Source: DAOTYX01 sp034434635
GTDB lineage: Bacteria > Chloroflexota > Anaerolineae > B4-G1 > DUEL01
Length of the DNA: 57,996 bases
Direction of reading: 5' to 3'
NCBI GenBank assembly: GCA_034434635.1
Contig: DAOTYX010000118.1
Coordinates: 1 to 57,996, forward strand
In this document: piece after piece, positions 17,201 to 24,658 of the stretch
Position numbering within the stretch: the stretch's first letter is position 1
How the letters are laid out: each line of letters opens with the position of its first letter
Notes under the pieces: generated by a model
What the model saw: only the letters and a program-made list of their open reading frames with translations
The model's database searches: none
What the model was told of the DNA's origin: nothing
Translations under genes and position numbers: made by a program

Positions 17201-17706
17201 GCCAGATTGACCGCATCGCCCATCACCGAATAGGCCGCCAGGCCGACCTCGCCGGCAAAGACGTGGCCGGTGTTCACGCCGCAGCCGAAGGTCAGCGGTT
17301 GCGGCAGGTGACGCCCTTCGGTCTCGTTGAAACGCTTCAGGGCACTGGCCATCTCCAGGGTTGTGCGCAGCGCCCGCACGGTGTCGTCTTCATGGGTCTC
17401 CGGAGCGCCGAAAACGACCATGATCTCCTGCCCGACAAACTTGTCCAGCGTGCCGCCGTATTTGTAGATAGGGGCAGCCAGACTCTCCAGGCAGGAGTTG
17501 ATCAGTCGCCGTGCGTCTTCCAGGGGAAGATGCTCGGAGAGGGCCGGGAGGCCAGGAAGACAGGCGAACAGGACCGTCACCAGACGGCGCTCGCCGGTCA
17601 CGGGGTAGATGGGAGTGGAGACGCCATCTCGGGAGATTCGCTGGCCGCACTGGCCGCAGAAGGAGAACAGGTCAGGGTTCTCGAACCCACAACGAGGGCA
17701 CTTCAC
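14287..17706 (-). CDS. zinc-ribbon / degenerate class III cyclase / P-loop ATPase / TPR-like sensor protein
   Basis: A 1139-residue protein starting at a GTG preceded by an AAAGGAG ribosome-binding site. Residues 3-20 form a CX2C...CX2C zinc ribbon. Residues ~40-220 are a class III nucleotide cyclase homology domain. In place of the two metal-binding aspartates it has Cys49 (FACLPG instead of FADLSG) and Gln93 (KFVGQE instead of KFIGDA), although the NLANR transition-state motif (Asn167, Arg171) is kept. Catalysis is therefore unlikely. Residues ~236-520 are an ATPase of the AAA/STAND type with Walker A GEAGLGKS (266-273) and VVVLEDLQWAD as Walker B. The rest is helical, TPR-like repeat sequence. 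The architecture is that of large bacterial signalling ATPases. As first gene of the glycosylation operon it probably senses or controls it; this is inference. Confidence 0.9.
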   Translation of the reverse strand: MKCPRCGFENPDLFSFCGQCGQRISRDGVSTPIYPVTGERRLVTVLFACLPGLPALSEHLPLEDARRLINSCLESLAAPIYKYGGTLDKFVGQEIMVVFGAPETHEDDTVRALRTTLEMASALKRFNETEGRHLPQPLTFGCGVNTGHVFAGEVGLAAYSVMGDAVNLANRLAHLAEPGQILVGESTYRQAHPRFDFLPLPPLRVRGRMDAMPIYLLVGGREEHVSGWPMATLTSPLVGRVEELHTLESGLARLRAGRGGVIAITGEAGLGKSRLVEEVRSRYPDLQWLEGHAFSYNNHQPLLPFQDLLWRWAGVKEQTEEEIRRQVLEVLKLLLPDSAREIYPFILNLLQVRPDPESAEVLDALSAEGVRGHTLTTLRLFFAGLARQRPTVVVLEDLQWADPSTMEMLRRLLPLTTEVPCFFILLSRQPIREALGQEPLEPGEVDWSDISLIPLSPDETITLTRNLLQGGVVPHDIQRQILEHAEGNPLFVEETLRSLIQKGILIEQNGQWRATHPLQQIEIPDTLRILLTSRVDHLPPLVKETLYQAAVIGRIFTRRLLARVTLDESLLDQHLRTLLENNLIRYYALEGEEGRAYTFSHSLIREVAYEAILMTRRLNIHRRVLAAMEEIYSGRLEEHSSALAYHACGGEMWEKAVHYLHRAGDRAKGSWALREAVHYYEQAMEIIQQHNIRLERQRLADLYHECATAHTMLGNFDAANTVWQRLMEMGNRTQDPLLRGHALQSAAVVSAHRGDISAMIENSLAACRELEAAGADWSRGVALLALAQGQAKAGQLDAAQASIAEGLRLVGDTRHWPGYDPRGEAFHNAGLVAMLKGNLEEALRYFAQAREMAARAGEQVYVGASQGFTGLVLGYRGRYDAAITHAEQGFQTAQQAESPLIAYVCKACSAWVHAMMGHYGTVLRLTDFATLNQEGFRDARVIALVAQGDAYASLQLAASALTAYQQALEVAGLTHVVTISAIRGIGMAHLGLGQTEAALNSLESAVSLAAYGGLQWFHAQALRDLARACLLLGQPNQAGQRADELLSLAIPGGYAELAGWGYLWRGLARGVREDIKRALETGVELGCLPLTWEAGEALADEPQAHQAACAAVQAIADDLPEGLRASFLNCPRVHALLAR

Positions 17707-17867
17707 CCGGCGGCTCCTTTTCGATGTGAGTTGGACAGACAGGTTCTGGTATCAATCGGGTTCAATCGTGTGACGCGAGCCAGCGAAGCGATGTCGGCTA
17801 TGTAGAGGGAGTGTCACCGACGATACATCTCCGATGCCGGAGCGACGGCCAGGAGCACCGGCAGGCG

Positions 17868-18866
17868 CTACCACCAGGGTCGGAAGGAGGTGCTTGTCGT
17901 TGCTGTTATGCCCTGATGTTCAACCTGCACTTCGACGATGACCCTCCGCCCCATCGGGGAGGGTTGGAGGGGGAAGCTGACCTGAGAGGTGCCTCGCGCG
18001 TCAGTTTCTGGCAGGGCATAGGCGACATCCTGATTGGCGTAGTGCACCACGATGGTCGGATGCGCTCCGCTCACCGGTTGCCTCTGCTCATCGGTTACGT
18101 AGACGTAGACTGTCTGTGGATTTCCGGGGCTGGCGAGGGCATAGCGCACCGCTGCGGAGAGGCGGAGAGAGCGCGCCACAGGCGTCGCCACCGTTCGTCC
18201 TGGCGAGATGATCGGAGGGGCCGGTTGCCGCATGCGCACCTCAGGGGGGATGTTGAAGCGATAGATCGCTTCCAGGCCCAGCGAACCCACCGTGACCCGG
18301 TCGTCAGGGGGGCGTTCAGGGCGCCATTCCATACGCATGCGCTGGAAGTACTGCACCAGGTACGGCCCTTCCGACAGCGGCTCGGAGATGGGGTAGCCGA
18401 AGACATCCAGCCCCCCACGCCGGTTAAAGAGGTCAAGAAAAGCGTAGGAAACGATGTGGCCCGTCTCCGGGAAGACCCGGTGCAGGCGGCCATTGGCTGG
18501 CCATTGTTCGCGCGGCACGGGAGGTTGGTGGTAACCCATCTCCTCACCCAGCAACCCCAACTGCACCTCATAGGGTGGAGGGTTCTCTGGATGCCATTCC
18601 ATTCGTGCATTGTCGAAATACTGCACCCAACGTCCGCCGAGGCGTATTTCCTGGAAAACCTCGGTCTCCGGGTAGCCGAAGGTAGCCAGGCCTCCGTGGG
18701 CATTGAAGAACTCGAGGAAAGGGCCGCAGATGTAATGACCAGAACTGAAGTATTGGCACTCGTCCTGCGGGAAGGTCTGCTGGGACTGCTGAGCAGCCAG
18801 GAGCGGCGAGACGGACAACCCGGCGAGCAAGAGCACGATGAACCATACCATCCAGCGGGCGCGCAT
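17868..18866 (-). CDS. secreted FGYP-repeat protein with C-terminal Ig-like domain
   Basis: A 332-residue protein from the ATG at 18866, which is preceded by GAGGAG at good spacing; the longer open frame upstream adds no plausible sequence. Residues 1-26 are a signal peptide (positive start, hydrophobic core, cleavage after PLLAA). Two repeats of ~75 residues follow (~38-115 and ~125-205). Each has a GH...F..FFN..GGL pattern, an FGYPxxE turn, a QYF-x(3)-RMEW pattern and a closing LG. Similar repeats are frequent in secreted Chloroflexota proteins; their ligand is unknown to me. The C-terminal ~110 residues look like an Ig-like fold. A TTGCAA-N17-TAAAAT promoter lies 144 bp upstream. A cell-surface binding or scaffold role is inferred. 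Confidence 0.85.
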   Translation of the reverse strand: MRARWMVWFIVLLLAGLSVSPLLAAQQSQQTFPQDECQYFSSGHYICGPFLEFFNAHGGLATFGYPETEVFQEIRLGGRWVQYFDNARMEWHPENPPPYEVQLGLLGEEMGYHQPPVPREQWPANGRLHRVFPETGHIVSYAFLDLFNRRGGLDVFGYPISEPLSEGPYLVQYFQRMRMEWRPERPPDDRVTVGSLGLEAIYRFNIPPEVRMRQPAPPIISPGRTVATPVARSLRLSAAVRYALASPGNPQTVYVYVTDEQRQPVSGAHPTIVVHYANQDVAYALPETDARGTSQVSFPLQPSPMGRRVIVEVQVEHQGITATTSTSFRPWW

Positions 18867-19009
18867 TTTGTGACTCCTCTCAAGCCAGGTCGAAACTCGA
18901 CAAAATCGACCCACAACCCTCCGAACAACCCCCTGGCCGACGTACCCCGCGTCGGCAGGCGGCATTGGGATGCTGCCCTGCGGTTAGTCGGACAAGCACC
19001 CAGTAGTAC

Positions 19010-19038
19010 ATTTTACAACAATCTCTCTATTTTTGCAA
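19010..19038 (-). promoter_or_regulatory. sigma70-type promoter for the secreted FGYP-repeat protein
   Basis: Read on the minus strand: a TTGCAA -35 box (19033-19038), 17-bp spacer, TAAAAT -10 box (19010-19015). Transcription would start near 19003 and give a ~137-nt leader before the ATG at 18866. Confidence 0.6.
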
Positions 19039-19065
19039 TAGGTTTAGAAGTTACGCAGTTGATCT

Positions 19066-19146
19066 TTATTGCCACGAATTGCACGAATTTCACGGATGGA
19101 GAGAAACGAAAAAAATCGTGTCCATTCGTGAAATTCGTGGCGAATT
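19066..19146. repeat. imperfect inverted repeat downstream of guaA
   Basis: Two arms with the sense of GCCACGAA...TTTCACG flank an A-rich centre of about 15 bases. The right arm is a shortened version of the left, lacking one internal copy of a 9-bp direct repeat (CGAATTgCA-like). It lies 52 bp past the guaA stop, so it may act as a terminator on the minus strand, where the loop contains a run of seven Ts. It could equally be the remnant of a small mobile repeat. Confidence 0.55.
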
Positions 19147-19197
19147 TCAAAGGTTTATCCGCCAACTGTGCAAGTCCTAAGGTTATTCAGGACACAA

Positions 19198-20742
19198 TTA
19201 CTCCCACTCGATGGTCGCCGGGGGTTTGGGGGTGACATCATAGACCACGCGGTTGATCCCCGGAACCTCGTTGACGATGCGGTTGCTGATGCGCGCCAGC
19301 AGGTCGAGATCCAACCGCGCCCAATCAGCGGTCATGAAGTCATCGGTAGTGACCACGCGCAGGGCGATCACCTGGTCGTAACTGCGACCGTCCCCCATCA
19401 CGCCCACGCTACGCACCGGCAGGAGCACGGCGAAGGCCTGCTGGGTGGCGGCGCGCAGTAATCCCGCAAGTCGGAGTTCTTCCAGCAGGATGGCGTCGGC
19501 GGCGCGCAGGGTCTCCAGCCGTTCCCACGTCACCTCGCCCAGCACGCGCACGGCCAACCCCGGCCCGGGGAAGGGCTGCCGCCAGACGATCTCGTCCGGC
19601 AGGCCCAACACCTCCCCCACTGCCCGTACCTCGTCCTTGAACAGGTAACGCAGCGGCTCAATCAACTGGAGGCGCATGTGCTCCGGCAGGCCGCCGACGT
19701 TGTGGTGGGTCTTGATCCGCCGGGCAGTGGGCCGGTCGGGCGCCGCTGACTCGATCACGTCTGGGTAGAGCGTCCCCTGCGCCAGGAAGTCCACCTGCCC
19801 CAACCGCTCCGCCTGGCGCTCGAAGACGCGGATGAATCGCTCGCCGATGCGCTTGCGCTTCTGCTCAGGGTCGGTGACCCCCTCCAGGACAGCCAGGAAC
19901 TCCTCCGTCGCGTCCACTGCCACCAGGGGCATCCCCAACCTGTCGCGGAAGGTGTGCACGACCTGCTCCGGCTCGTCACGACGGAGCAGGCCGGTGTTGA
20001 CGAAGATGCAGGTCAGCCGCTCGCCGACCGCCCGATGCACGAGCGTGGCGGTGACGGCTGAGTCCACCCCCCCGCTGAGTCCGCAGACGACCTTTCCATC
20101 GCCCACCCGGTCGCGAATGGCCGCCACGGCCTCGTCAATGAACGTGGTGGGGGTCCAGGTGGGCGCGCAGACGCAGACCTCGATGGCGAAACGTCGCAGG
20201 ATGTCCGCGCCGGCGGGGGTGTGGACCACCTCGGGGTGGAACTGCACCCCGTAGTACTGGCGCGTTGGGTCGCCCATCGCGGCGATGGGGGAGTTGTCAC
20301 TACAGGCCAGAACCTGAAAACCGGGCGGCAGCCGCTCGACGCGGTCGCCGTGGCTCATCCAGACCTGCGGCGCGCCCCGCAGCGGGGCCAGGAGAGGGGT
20401 GTCTGCACCGACCAGTCTGACCTGCACCGGGCCGTACTCTCGCCGGGCGGCTGGCGTGACCTTTCCGCCCAACCGGTGGGCCAGGAGTTGCATCCCGTAG
20501 CAGATGCCCAGGACCGGGAGGCCGGTTTCCAGGACATAGGGGGGCAGGGTCGGCGCGTCGGGGTCGTAGACGCTGGCCGGCCCCCCGGAGAGGATGAAGC
20601 CGCGCGGGCGCAAAGCCAGTACCTTCCCGGCGGGCGCGTCCCAGGGGAAGAGTTCGCAGTAGACGTGCGCTTCGCGCACCCGCCGGGCGATCAACTGGCT
20701 GGTCTGCGAGCCGAAGTCCAGGACGGCCAGCGCGTCGTGCAT
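19198..20742 (-). CDS. guaA: GMP synthase (glutamine-hydrolysing)
   Basis: A 514-residue enzyme of normal length that converts XMP, glutamine and ATP to GMP. The class I glutamine amidotransferase domain (~1-190) has the nucleophile Cys81 in GICYGMQ and the His169/Glu171 pair in QFHPE. The ATP-pyrophosphatase domain begins near 200 with the PP-loop SGGVDS (223-228). The C-terminal dimerisation domain ends in the family-typical KPPATIEWE. The start overlaps nothing but sits one base after the stop of xpt (TGAGATG), so the two are one operon for making GMP from salvaged xanthine. No riboswitch motif is recognisable upstream of the pair. Confidence 0.99.
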   Translation of the reverse strand: MHDALAVLDFGSQTSQLIARRVREAHVYCELFPWDAPAGKVLALRPRGFILSGGPASVYDPDAPTLPPYVLETGLPVLGICYGMQLLAHRLGGKVTPAARREYGPVQVRLVGADTPLLAPLRGAPQVWMSHGDRVERLPPGFQVLACSDNSPIAAMGDPTRQYYGVQFHPEVVHTPAGADILRRFAIEVCVCAPTWTPTTFIDEAVAAIRDRVGDGKVVCGLSGGVDSAVTATLVHRAVGERLTCIFVNTGLLRRDEPEQVVHTFRDRLGMPLVAVDATEEFLAVLEGVTDPEQKRKRIGERFIRVFERQAERLGQVDFLAQGTLYPDVIESAAPDRPTARRIKTHHNVGGLPEHMRLQLIEPLRYLFKDEVRAVGEVLGLPDEIVWRQPFPGPGLAVRVLGEVTWERLETLRAADAILLEELRLAGLLRAATQQAFAVLLPVRSVGVMGDGRSYDQVIALRVVTTDDFMTADWARLDLDLLARISNRIVNEVPGINRVVYDVTPKPPATIEWE

Positions 20743-20743
20743 C

Positions 20744-21316
20744 TCAGTCGGCCAGGATGATCCGGCCGTCGCGCATCTCGGCGATCGTCACCAGCGCCTC
20801 GATGGGCACGCCCAGGGAGGCCAGCACCTCTCGTCCTCCCTCGAAGCGCTTTTCGATCAGCACGCCGATGCCGGCCAGTTCCGCGCCAGCCTTCTGCACC
20901 AGGCGGACGAGTGCGGCGATGGTGTAGCCGGTGGCCAGGAAGTCGTCAATCACCAGCACGCGGTCGCCCGCATACAGGTATTCCGGCGAGACCATCAACA
21001 GCACCTCGACGCCTTTGGTATGGGAGGGGGCGCTTTCCACGTAGACCGGCTCAGCCATCGTGATCGGTTTGGTCTTGCGGGCGTAGAGGACAGGGACGCC
21101 GAGGACTTCGCCGGTGGCCAGCGCCGGGGCAATGCCGGAGATCTCGGCGGTGAGCACCTTGGTCACGCCTGCCCCGGCAAAGCGGCGTGCCAGTTCCTCG
21201 CCAGCGTGGCGGAGGAGGAGCGGGTCAATCTGGTGGTTGATGAAACCATCCACTTTGAGAATGCCGTGCCCCAGGTCCTTGCCCTCTTCCAGGATACGGC
21301 GCTTCAGTTCCTCCAT
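20744..21316 (-). CDS. xpt: xanthine phosphoribosyltransferase
   Basis: A 190-residue protein, the usual Xpt length. It transfers the phosphoribosyl group of PRPP to xanthine, giving XMP, the substrate of the GMP synthase encoded one base downstream. The PRPP-binding loop VLVIDDFLATG is at ~120-130. The N-terminus (GKDLGHGILKVDGFINHQI) and the C-terminal EMRDGRI match the Xpt/PurR-related PRTase family rather than adenine phosphoribosyltransferase. The ATG at 21316 follows an AGGAGGGCCT ribosome-binding site. The upstream 150 bp hold a hairpin (21434-21460) that is more likely the end of the tRNA transcript than a regulator of xpt. Confidence 0.95.
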   Translation of the reverse strand: MEELKRRILEEGKDLGHGILKVDGFINHQIDPLLLRHAGEELARRFAGAGVTKVLTAEISGIAPALATGEVLGVPVLYARKTKPITMAEPVYVESAPSHTKGVEVLLMVSPEYLYAGDRVLVIDDFLATGYTIAALVRLVQKAGAELAGIGVLIEKRFEGGREVLASLGVPIEALVTIAEMRDGRIILAD

Positions 21317-21433
21317 AGGCCCTCCTGACCGGGTTGGCAGCGCTCAACGGTGACGGCGAACCGTCAGCCGACCCGTCCTCAACGCAAGCAGCGGGCGACG
21401 CCAGAGGTGGAAAGGGGTGCCCGGTAAACGGAG

Positions 21434-21460
21434 GAGGGGCGCGACACAGTCACGCCCCTC
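21434..21460 (-). terminator. hairpin after tRNA-Arg, possible terminator
   Basis: An 8-bp perfect stem (GAGGGGCG paired with CGCCCCTC) with an 11-base loop lies 6 bases past the tRNA-Arg gene. There is no T run after it, so termination would have to be weak or factor-assisted. Confidence 0.45.
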
Positions 21461-21466
21461 TGGAAG

Positions 21467-21541
21467 TACCCCCGGCAGGATTCGAACCTGCGACCTTTTG
21501 GTCCGCAACCAAACGCTCTATCCAGCCTGAGCCACGGGGGC
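21467..21541 (-). tRNA. tRNA-Arg (anticodon GCG)
   Basis: A 75-nt cloverleaf reads cleanly on the minus strand: acceptor GCCCCCG/CGGGGGT, D-stem GCTC/GAGC with the GG pair and an A at position 20, anticodon stem TTTGG/CCAAA around loop TTGCGGA, T-stem GCAGG/CCTGC with the TTCGAAT loop, discriminator A. The anticodon GCG reads CGC. CCA is not encoded. Most bacteria read this box with an ACG (inosine) anticodon, so GCG is noteworthy. Confidence 0.93.
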
Positions 21542-21559
21542 ACGGTCACGCTACGCTGG

Positions 21560-21648
21560 CGGGGAGGCAGGGATTCGAACCCTGGGTCGAGTTTTACCCC
21601 GACAACCGCTTAGCAGGCGGCCCCGATCGTCCACTCCGGCACCTCCCC
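21560..21648 (-). tRNA. tRNA-Ser (anticodon GCT)
   Basis: An 89-nt class II tRNA with acceptor GGGGAGG/CCTCCCC, anticodon loop CTGCTAA (GCT, reads AGC/AGU), a long variable arm of the kind found in serine tRNAs, T-arm AGGG-TTCGAAT-CCCT and discriminator G. It lies behind serS and a second tRNA-Ser. CCA is not encoded. Confidence 0.95.
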
Positions 21649-21671
21649 CTTACGGCTATGCTTTTGTTGAG

Positions 21672-21758
21672 CGGAGGCAGAGGGATTCGAACCCCCGGTG
21701 ACCTCACGGCCACAACGGTTTTCAAGACCGCCGCCATCGTCCACTCGGCCATCCCTCC
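21672..21758 (-). tRNA. tRNA-Ser (anticodon TGA)
   Basis: An 87-nt class II tRNA with anticodon loop CTTGAAA (TGA, reads UCA/UCG/UCU), a long variable arm and discriminator G, placed 62 bp after the serS stop. The acceptor stem GGAGGGA pairs with TGCCTCC except for one G-G mismatch at the sixth pair, which could be real or a sequence error. CCA is not encoded. Confidence 0.93.
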
Positions 21759-21820
21759 CGGAGGAGGGAGGAGGGCTCCCCCCTGCGACGCCCACATTCT
21801 ACCACGCTATGCGGCGGCTG

Positions 21821-23098
21821 TCAATCTGCGCCGATGACGGTGATCCCCCCCATCCATGGGCGCAGCACCTCTGGCACGACCACCGACCCGTCGGCGCGCT
21901 GGTAGTTTTCCAGCACGGCGATCATCACCCGCGGCAGGGCCAGGCCGGAGCCGTTGAGGGTGTGTACCAGGCGCGGACGTTCTCCGGGCTCAGGGCGGTA
22001 GCGGATATTGGCCCGGCGCGCCTGGAAGTCCCCGCAATTGCTCAGGCTACTCACCTCCAGCCACTCCGCGCAGCCCGGCGCCCACATCTCGATGTCGTAC
22101 GAGCGGGCGGCGGCGAAGCTCAGGTCGCCCGTGCAGATCTGCACCAGCCGGTGGGGGATTTCCAGCCGGCGGCAGATGTCGAGGGCGTGCTCGATCATCT
22201 GATCCAGGGTGTCATCACTCGTTTCGGGGGTGGTGAACTGGTACATCTCCACTTTGTCGAACTGATGGCCCCGTTTGATGCCGCGCACGTCCCGTCCGGC
22301 GCTCATCCGCTCGCGGCGGAAGCACGGGGTGTAGGCGACGTAGCGCAGCGGCAGGGCCTCGGCGGGGAGGATCTCGTCGCGGTGGAGGTTGGTGATGGGA
22401 ATCTCCGCCGTGCCCACCAGCCAGATGTCATCCTCGGCGTCGTGGTAGATGTTGTCGCGCAGTTTGGGCAGTTGCCCGGCCCCCCACATGCACTGTTCTT
22501 TGACCACGAAGGGCAGGTAGACCTCGCGGTAGCCGTGCTCGCGGGTGTGCACGTCGAGCATCCAGGCGATCAGCGCCCGCTGCAGCCGCGCTCCCGCTCC
22601 CTGCAGGACGTAGAAGCGGCTCCCCGCCAGTTTCACCCCGCGCTCGAAGTCGAGGATGCCCAGTTCGGGCCCCAGGTCCCAGTGGGGCAGCGGTTCGAAG
22701 TCGAACTCCGGCGGCGTCCCCCAACTGCGCAGGATAACGTTGTGGGACTCGTCGGGTCCCACAGGCACCGACGGCTGGGGGATGTTGGGCAGGCTCAGCA
22801 GCATCTGTTCCCGCTCCTGCTCCGCCTGACGCACCTCTTCTTCCAACGCGGCGATGCGGTCGCCCACGGCGCGCATGCGCTCGATGAGCGGCTCGCGCCC
22901 GGCAGGGTCTTTCATGCGGCCGATCTCTTTGGAGACGCGGTTGCGCTCGGCGCGCTGCTCCTCCACCTGGGCCAACAGGTTGCGCCACCGTTCATCGGCC
23001 GCCAGGACGCGGTCCACGATCTCGGGAGACTCGTTGCGGGCAGCCAGCGCCGCGCGGACGGTTTCTGGCTCTTTGCGGATCAGACCGATGTCAAGCAT
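21821..23098 (-). CDS. serS: seryl-tRNA synthetase
   Basis: A 425-residue class II synthetase, full length. Residues ~1-100 are the two-helix coiled-coil arm that contacts the long variable arm of tRNA-Ser. The catalytic core follows, with motif 2 as FRRERMSAGRDVRGIKRGHQF (family form FRSEAGSAGRDTRG...) and motif 3 as LNGSGLALPRVMIAVLENYQ. The TAEIP segment of the serine site is present (VGTAEIPITN). Its start overlaps the lysS stop by 8 bp, so both synthetases come from one transcript. Two tRNA-Ser genes follow within 65 bp and may be read from the same message. Confidence 0.98.
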   Translation of the reverse strand: MLDIGLIRKEPETVRAALAARNESPEIVDRVLAADERWRNLLAQVEEQRAERNRVSKEIGRMKDPAGREPLIERMRAVGDRIAALEEEVRQAEQEREQMLLSLPNIPQPSVPVGPDESHNVILRSWGTPPEFDFEPLPHWDLGPELGILDFERGVKLAGSRFYVLQGAGARLQRALIAWMLDVHTREHGYREVYLPFVVKEQCMWGAGQLPKLRDNIYHDAEDDIWLVGTAEIPITNLHRDEILPAEALPLRYVAYTPCFRRERMSAGRDVRGIKRGHQFDKVEMYQFTTPETSDDTLDQMIEHALDICRRLEIPHRLVQICTGDLSFAAARSYDIEMWAPGCAEWLEVSSLSNCGDFQARRANIRYRPEPGERPRLVHTLNGSGLALPRVMIAVLENYQRADGSVVVPEVLRPWMGGITVIGAD

Positions 23099-24626
23099 CT
23101 TGCGCCTCCTGGTGTGGCTGTCCTTCCGCCTCCCGCGACCGCAGGTGCGGGAAGAGGATCACCTCGCGGATGGAAGCGCGGTCGGTGAAGAGCATGACCA
23201 GCCGGTCCACGCCCAGGCCGAAGCCGCCGTTAGGGGGCATGCCGTACATCATCGCCCGGATGTAGTCCTCATCCAACGGATGGGCCTCCTCGTCGTCAGC
23301 CCCATACAGCCGCCCCATCTCCAGGAAGCGCTGCTCCTGGTCGAAGGGGTCGTTCAGTTCGCTGAAGGCATTGCCCATCTCGATCCCGCCGATGAAGAAC
23401 TCGAACCGCTCGACGTGGGTGGGGTCGTCCGGCTTGGCCTTGGCCAGCGGGGAGATGTCCCGCGGGTAGTCGTAGACGATAGTAGGCTGGATCAGGCGCG
23501 GCTCGACGATGCTGCCCAACAGGCTCTTGTCAATCATCTTCCCCCAGGTTGCGCCGGGGTCGGGCTGACGGCCGGCCGCCCGCAACGCCTGGCGCAGCGC
23601 TTCGGCGGTGGGATAGGCCAGGTAGTCAATGCCACAGGCCTCCAGGATCGCCTGACGCAACGTCACGCGCCGCCAGGGAGGCGTCAGGTCCACGGTGTGA
23701 CCCTGGTAGGTGATCTTCATCGTTCCCAGCACCTCCTGGGCCACGGTGGAGATCATCTGCTCCGCCAGTTCCATAACGTCCCGGTAATCGAGGTAGGCGG
23801 CGTAGAACTCCAGCTGGGTGAACTCGGGGTTGTGCTTGAAGGAGACGCCCTCGTTGCGGAAGTCGCGGCCGATCTCGTAGACGCGGTCGAAGCCGCCGAC
23901 CAACAGACGCTTGAGGTAGAGTTCGAAGGAGATACGCAGGTAGAGGTCCTGGTTGAGTTGGTTGTGGTGGGTGGTGAAGGGACGGGCTGCCGCGCCGCCG
24001 TAGATGGGATGCAGAATCGGTGTCTCCACTTCCATAAAGCCGCGTCCATCCAGGAAGCGGCGCAGCGCAGCGACGGTGCGGGTGCGGACGCGGAAGAGTT
24101 CGCGCACCTCCGGGTGGACCGCCAGGTCGGCGTACCGCTGGCGGTAGCGCTCTTCGACGTCGCTCAGGGCGGAGTAGCGGACGATCTGCTCGCCGACCCG
24201 CTGCTCCTTGCCCCACGGCAGGGGGGTGATGCTCTTGGCCAGCATGCGCAGCCGCTGCACGTGGACGGTGATCTCGCCAGTGCGGGTGCGGAACATCCTC
24301 CCCTGCGCCTCGATGAAGTCCCCCAGATCGAAGTCCTGCTTGAGCGTCTGGTAGGTCTCCTCGCCCAGTTCGTTCACGCGCAGCATGAGTTGCAGTTTGC
24401 CGCTCTCGTCCTCGATATGGGCGAAGGAGGCCTTGCCCATCACGCGCAGGCTGCGCAGTCGTCCGGCGACGGTGACCTCCACGCCCTCGCCCGCGGTCTC
24501 GAAGGCGGCCAGGGCCTGGGCCAGGGTGTGGGTGCGCCCGGCGCGCGCCGGGTAGGGGTCCCACCCCTTTTCTCGTAGTCGTTCCAGATTTTGCAGGCGT
24601 TGCCGTTCCAGGTCATTCAATTCCAT
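23091..24626 (-). CDS. lysS: lysyl-tRNA synthetase, class II
   Basis: A 511-residue class II enzyme. The N-terminal OB-fold anticodon-binding domain covers ~60-165 (VTVAGRLRSLRVMGKASF). Motif 2 is RDFRNEGVSFKHNPEFTQLEFY, and motif 3 near the end is GLGVDRLVMLFTDRASIREVILFP. An ATG at 24626 is preceded by AGGAGGCAG at 11-14 bases. A few positions differ from the usual bacterial form (YEIGRDFRNEG for YEINRNFRNEG), giving it a slightly archaeal or eukaryote-like look, but it is a normal LysRS by length and motifs. It shares 8 bp with serS. Only ~30 bp separate its start from the greA terminator, so part of its expression may be read-through. Confidence 0.98.
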   Translation of the reverse strand: MELNDLERQRLQNLERLREKGWDPYPARAGRTHTLAQALAAFETAGEGVEVTVAGRLRSLRVMGKASFAHIEDESGKLQLMLRVNELGEETYQTLKQDFDLGDFIEAQGRMFRTRTGEITVHVQRLRMLAKSITPLPWGKEQRVGEQIVRYSALSDVEERYRQRYADLAVHPEVRELFRVRTRTVAALRRFLDGRGFMEVETPILHPIYGGAAARPFTTHHNQLNQDLYLRISFELYLKRLLVGGFDRVYEIGRDFRNEGVSFKHNPEFTQLEFYAAYLDYRDVMELAEQMISTVAQEVLGTMKITYQGHTVDLTPPWRRVTLRQAILEACGIDYLAYPTAEALRQALRAAGRQPDPGATWGKMIDKSLLGSIVEPRLIQPTIVYDYPRDISPLAKAKPDDPTHVERFEFFIGGIEMGNAFSELNDPFDQEQRFLEMGRLYGADDEEAHPLDEDYIRAMMYGMPPNGGFGLGVDRLVMLFTDRASIREVILFPHLRSREAEGQPHQEAQDA

Positions 24627-24658
24627 AGCAGCCTGCCTCCTGTCACAAAAGCGATATG

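Larger units (their letters stand above)
18867..19197. other. intergenic region, 331 bp: leader, promoter and inverted repeat
   Basis: This gap between guaA and the secreted-protein gene contains no credible open frame. It holds the ~135-nt leader of the secreted-protein gene, that gene's promoter (19010-19038) and an imperfect inverted repeat (19066-19146). The stretch 19010-19190 is distinctly richer in A and T than the flanking genes. Confidence 0.8.

Noticed and set aside
14287..17706. Active adenylate or guanylate cyclase
   Set aside because: Both metal-binding aspartates are replaced (Cys49, Gln93), so the domain is called degenerate.
21317..21466. Purine riboswitch upstream of xpt
   Set aside because: I see none of the conserved junction sequence of the xpt-type guanine riboswitch; the only structure is a plain hairpin that belongs to the end of the tRNA-Arg transcript.
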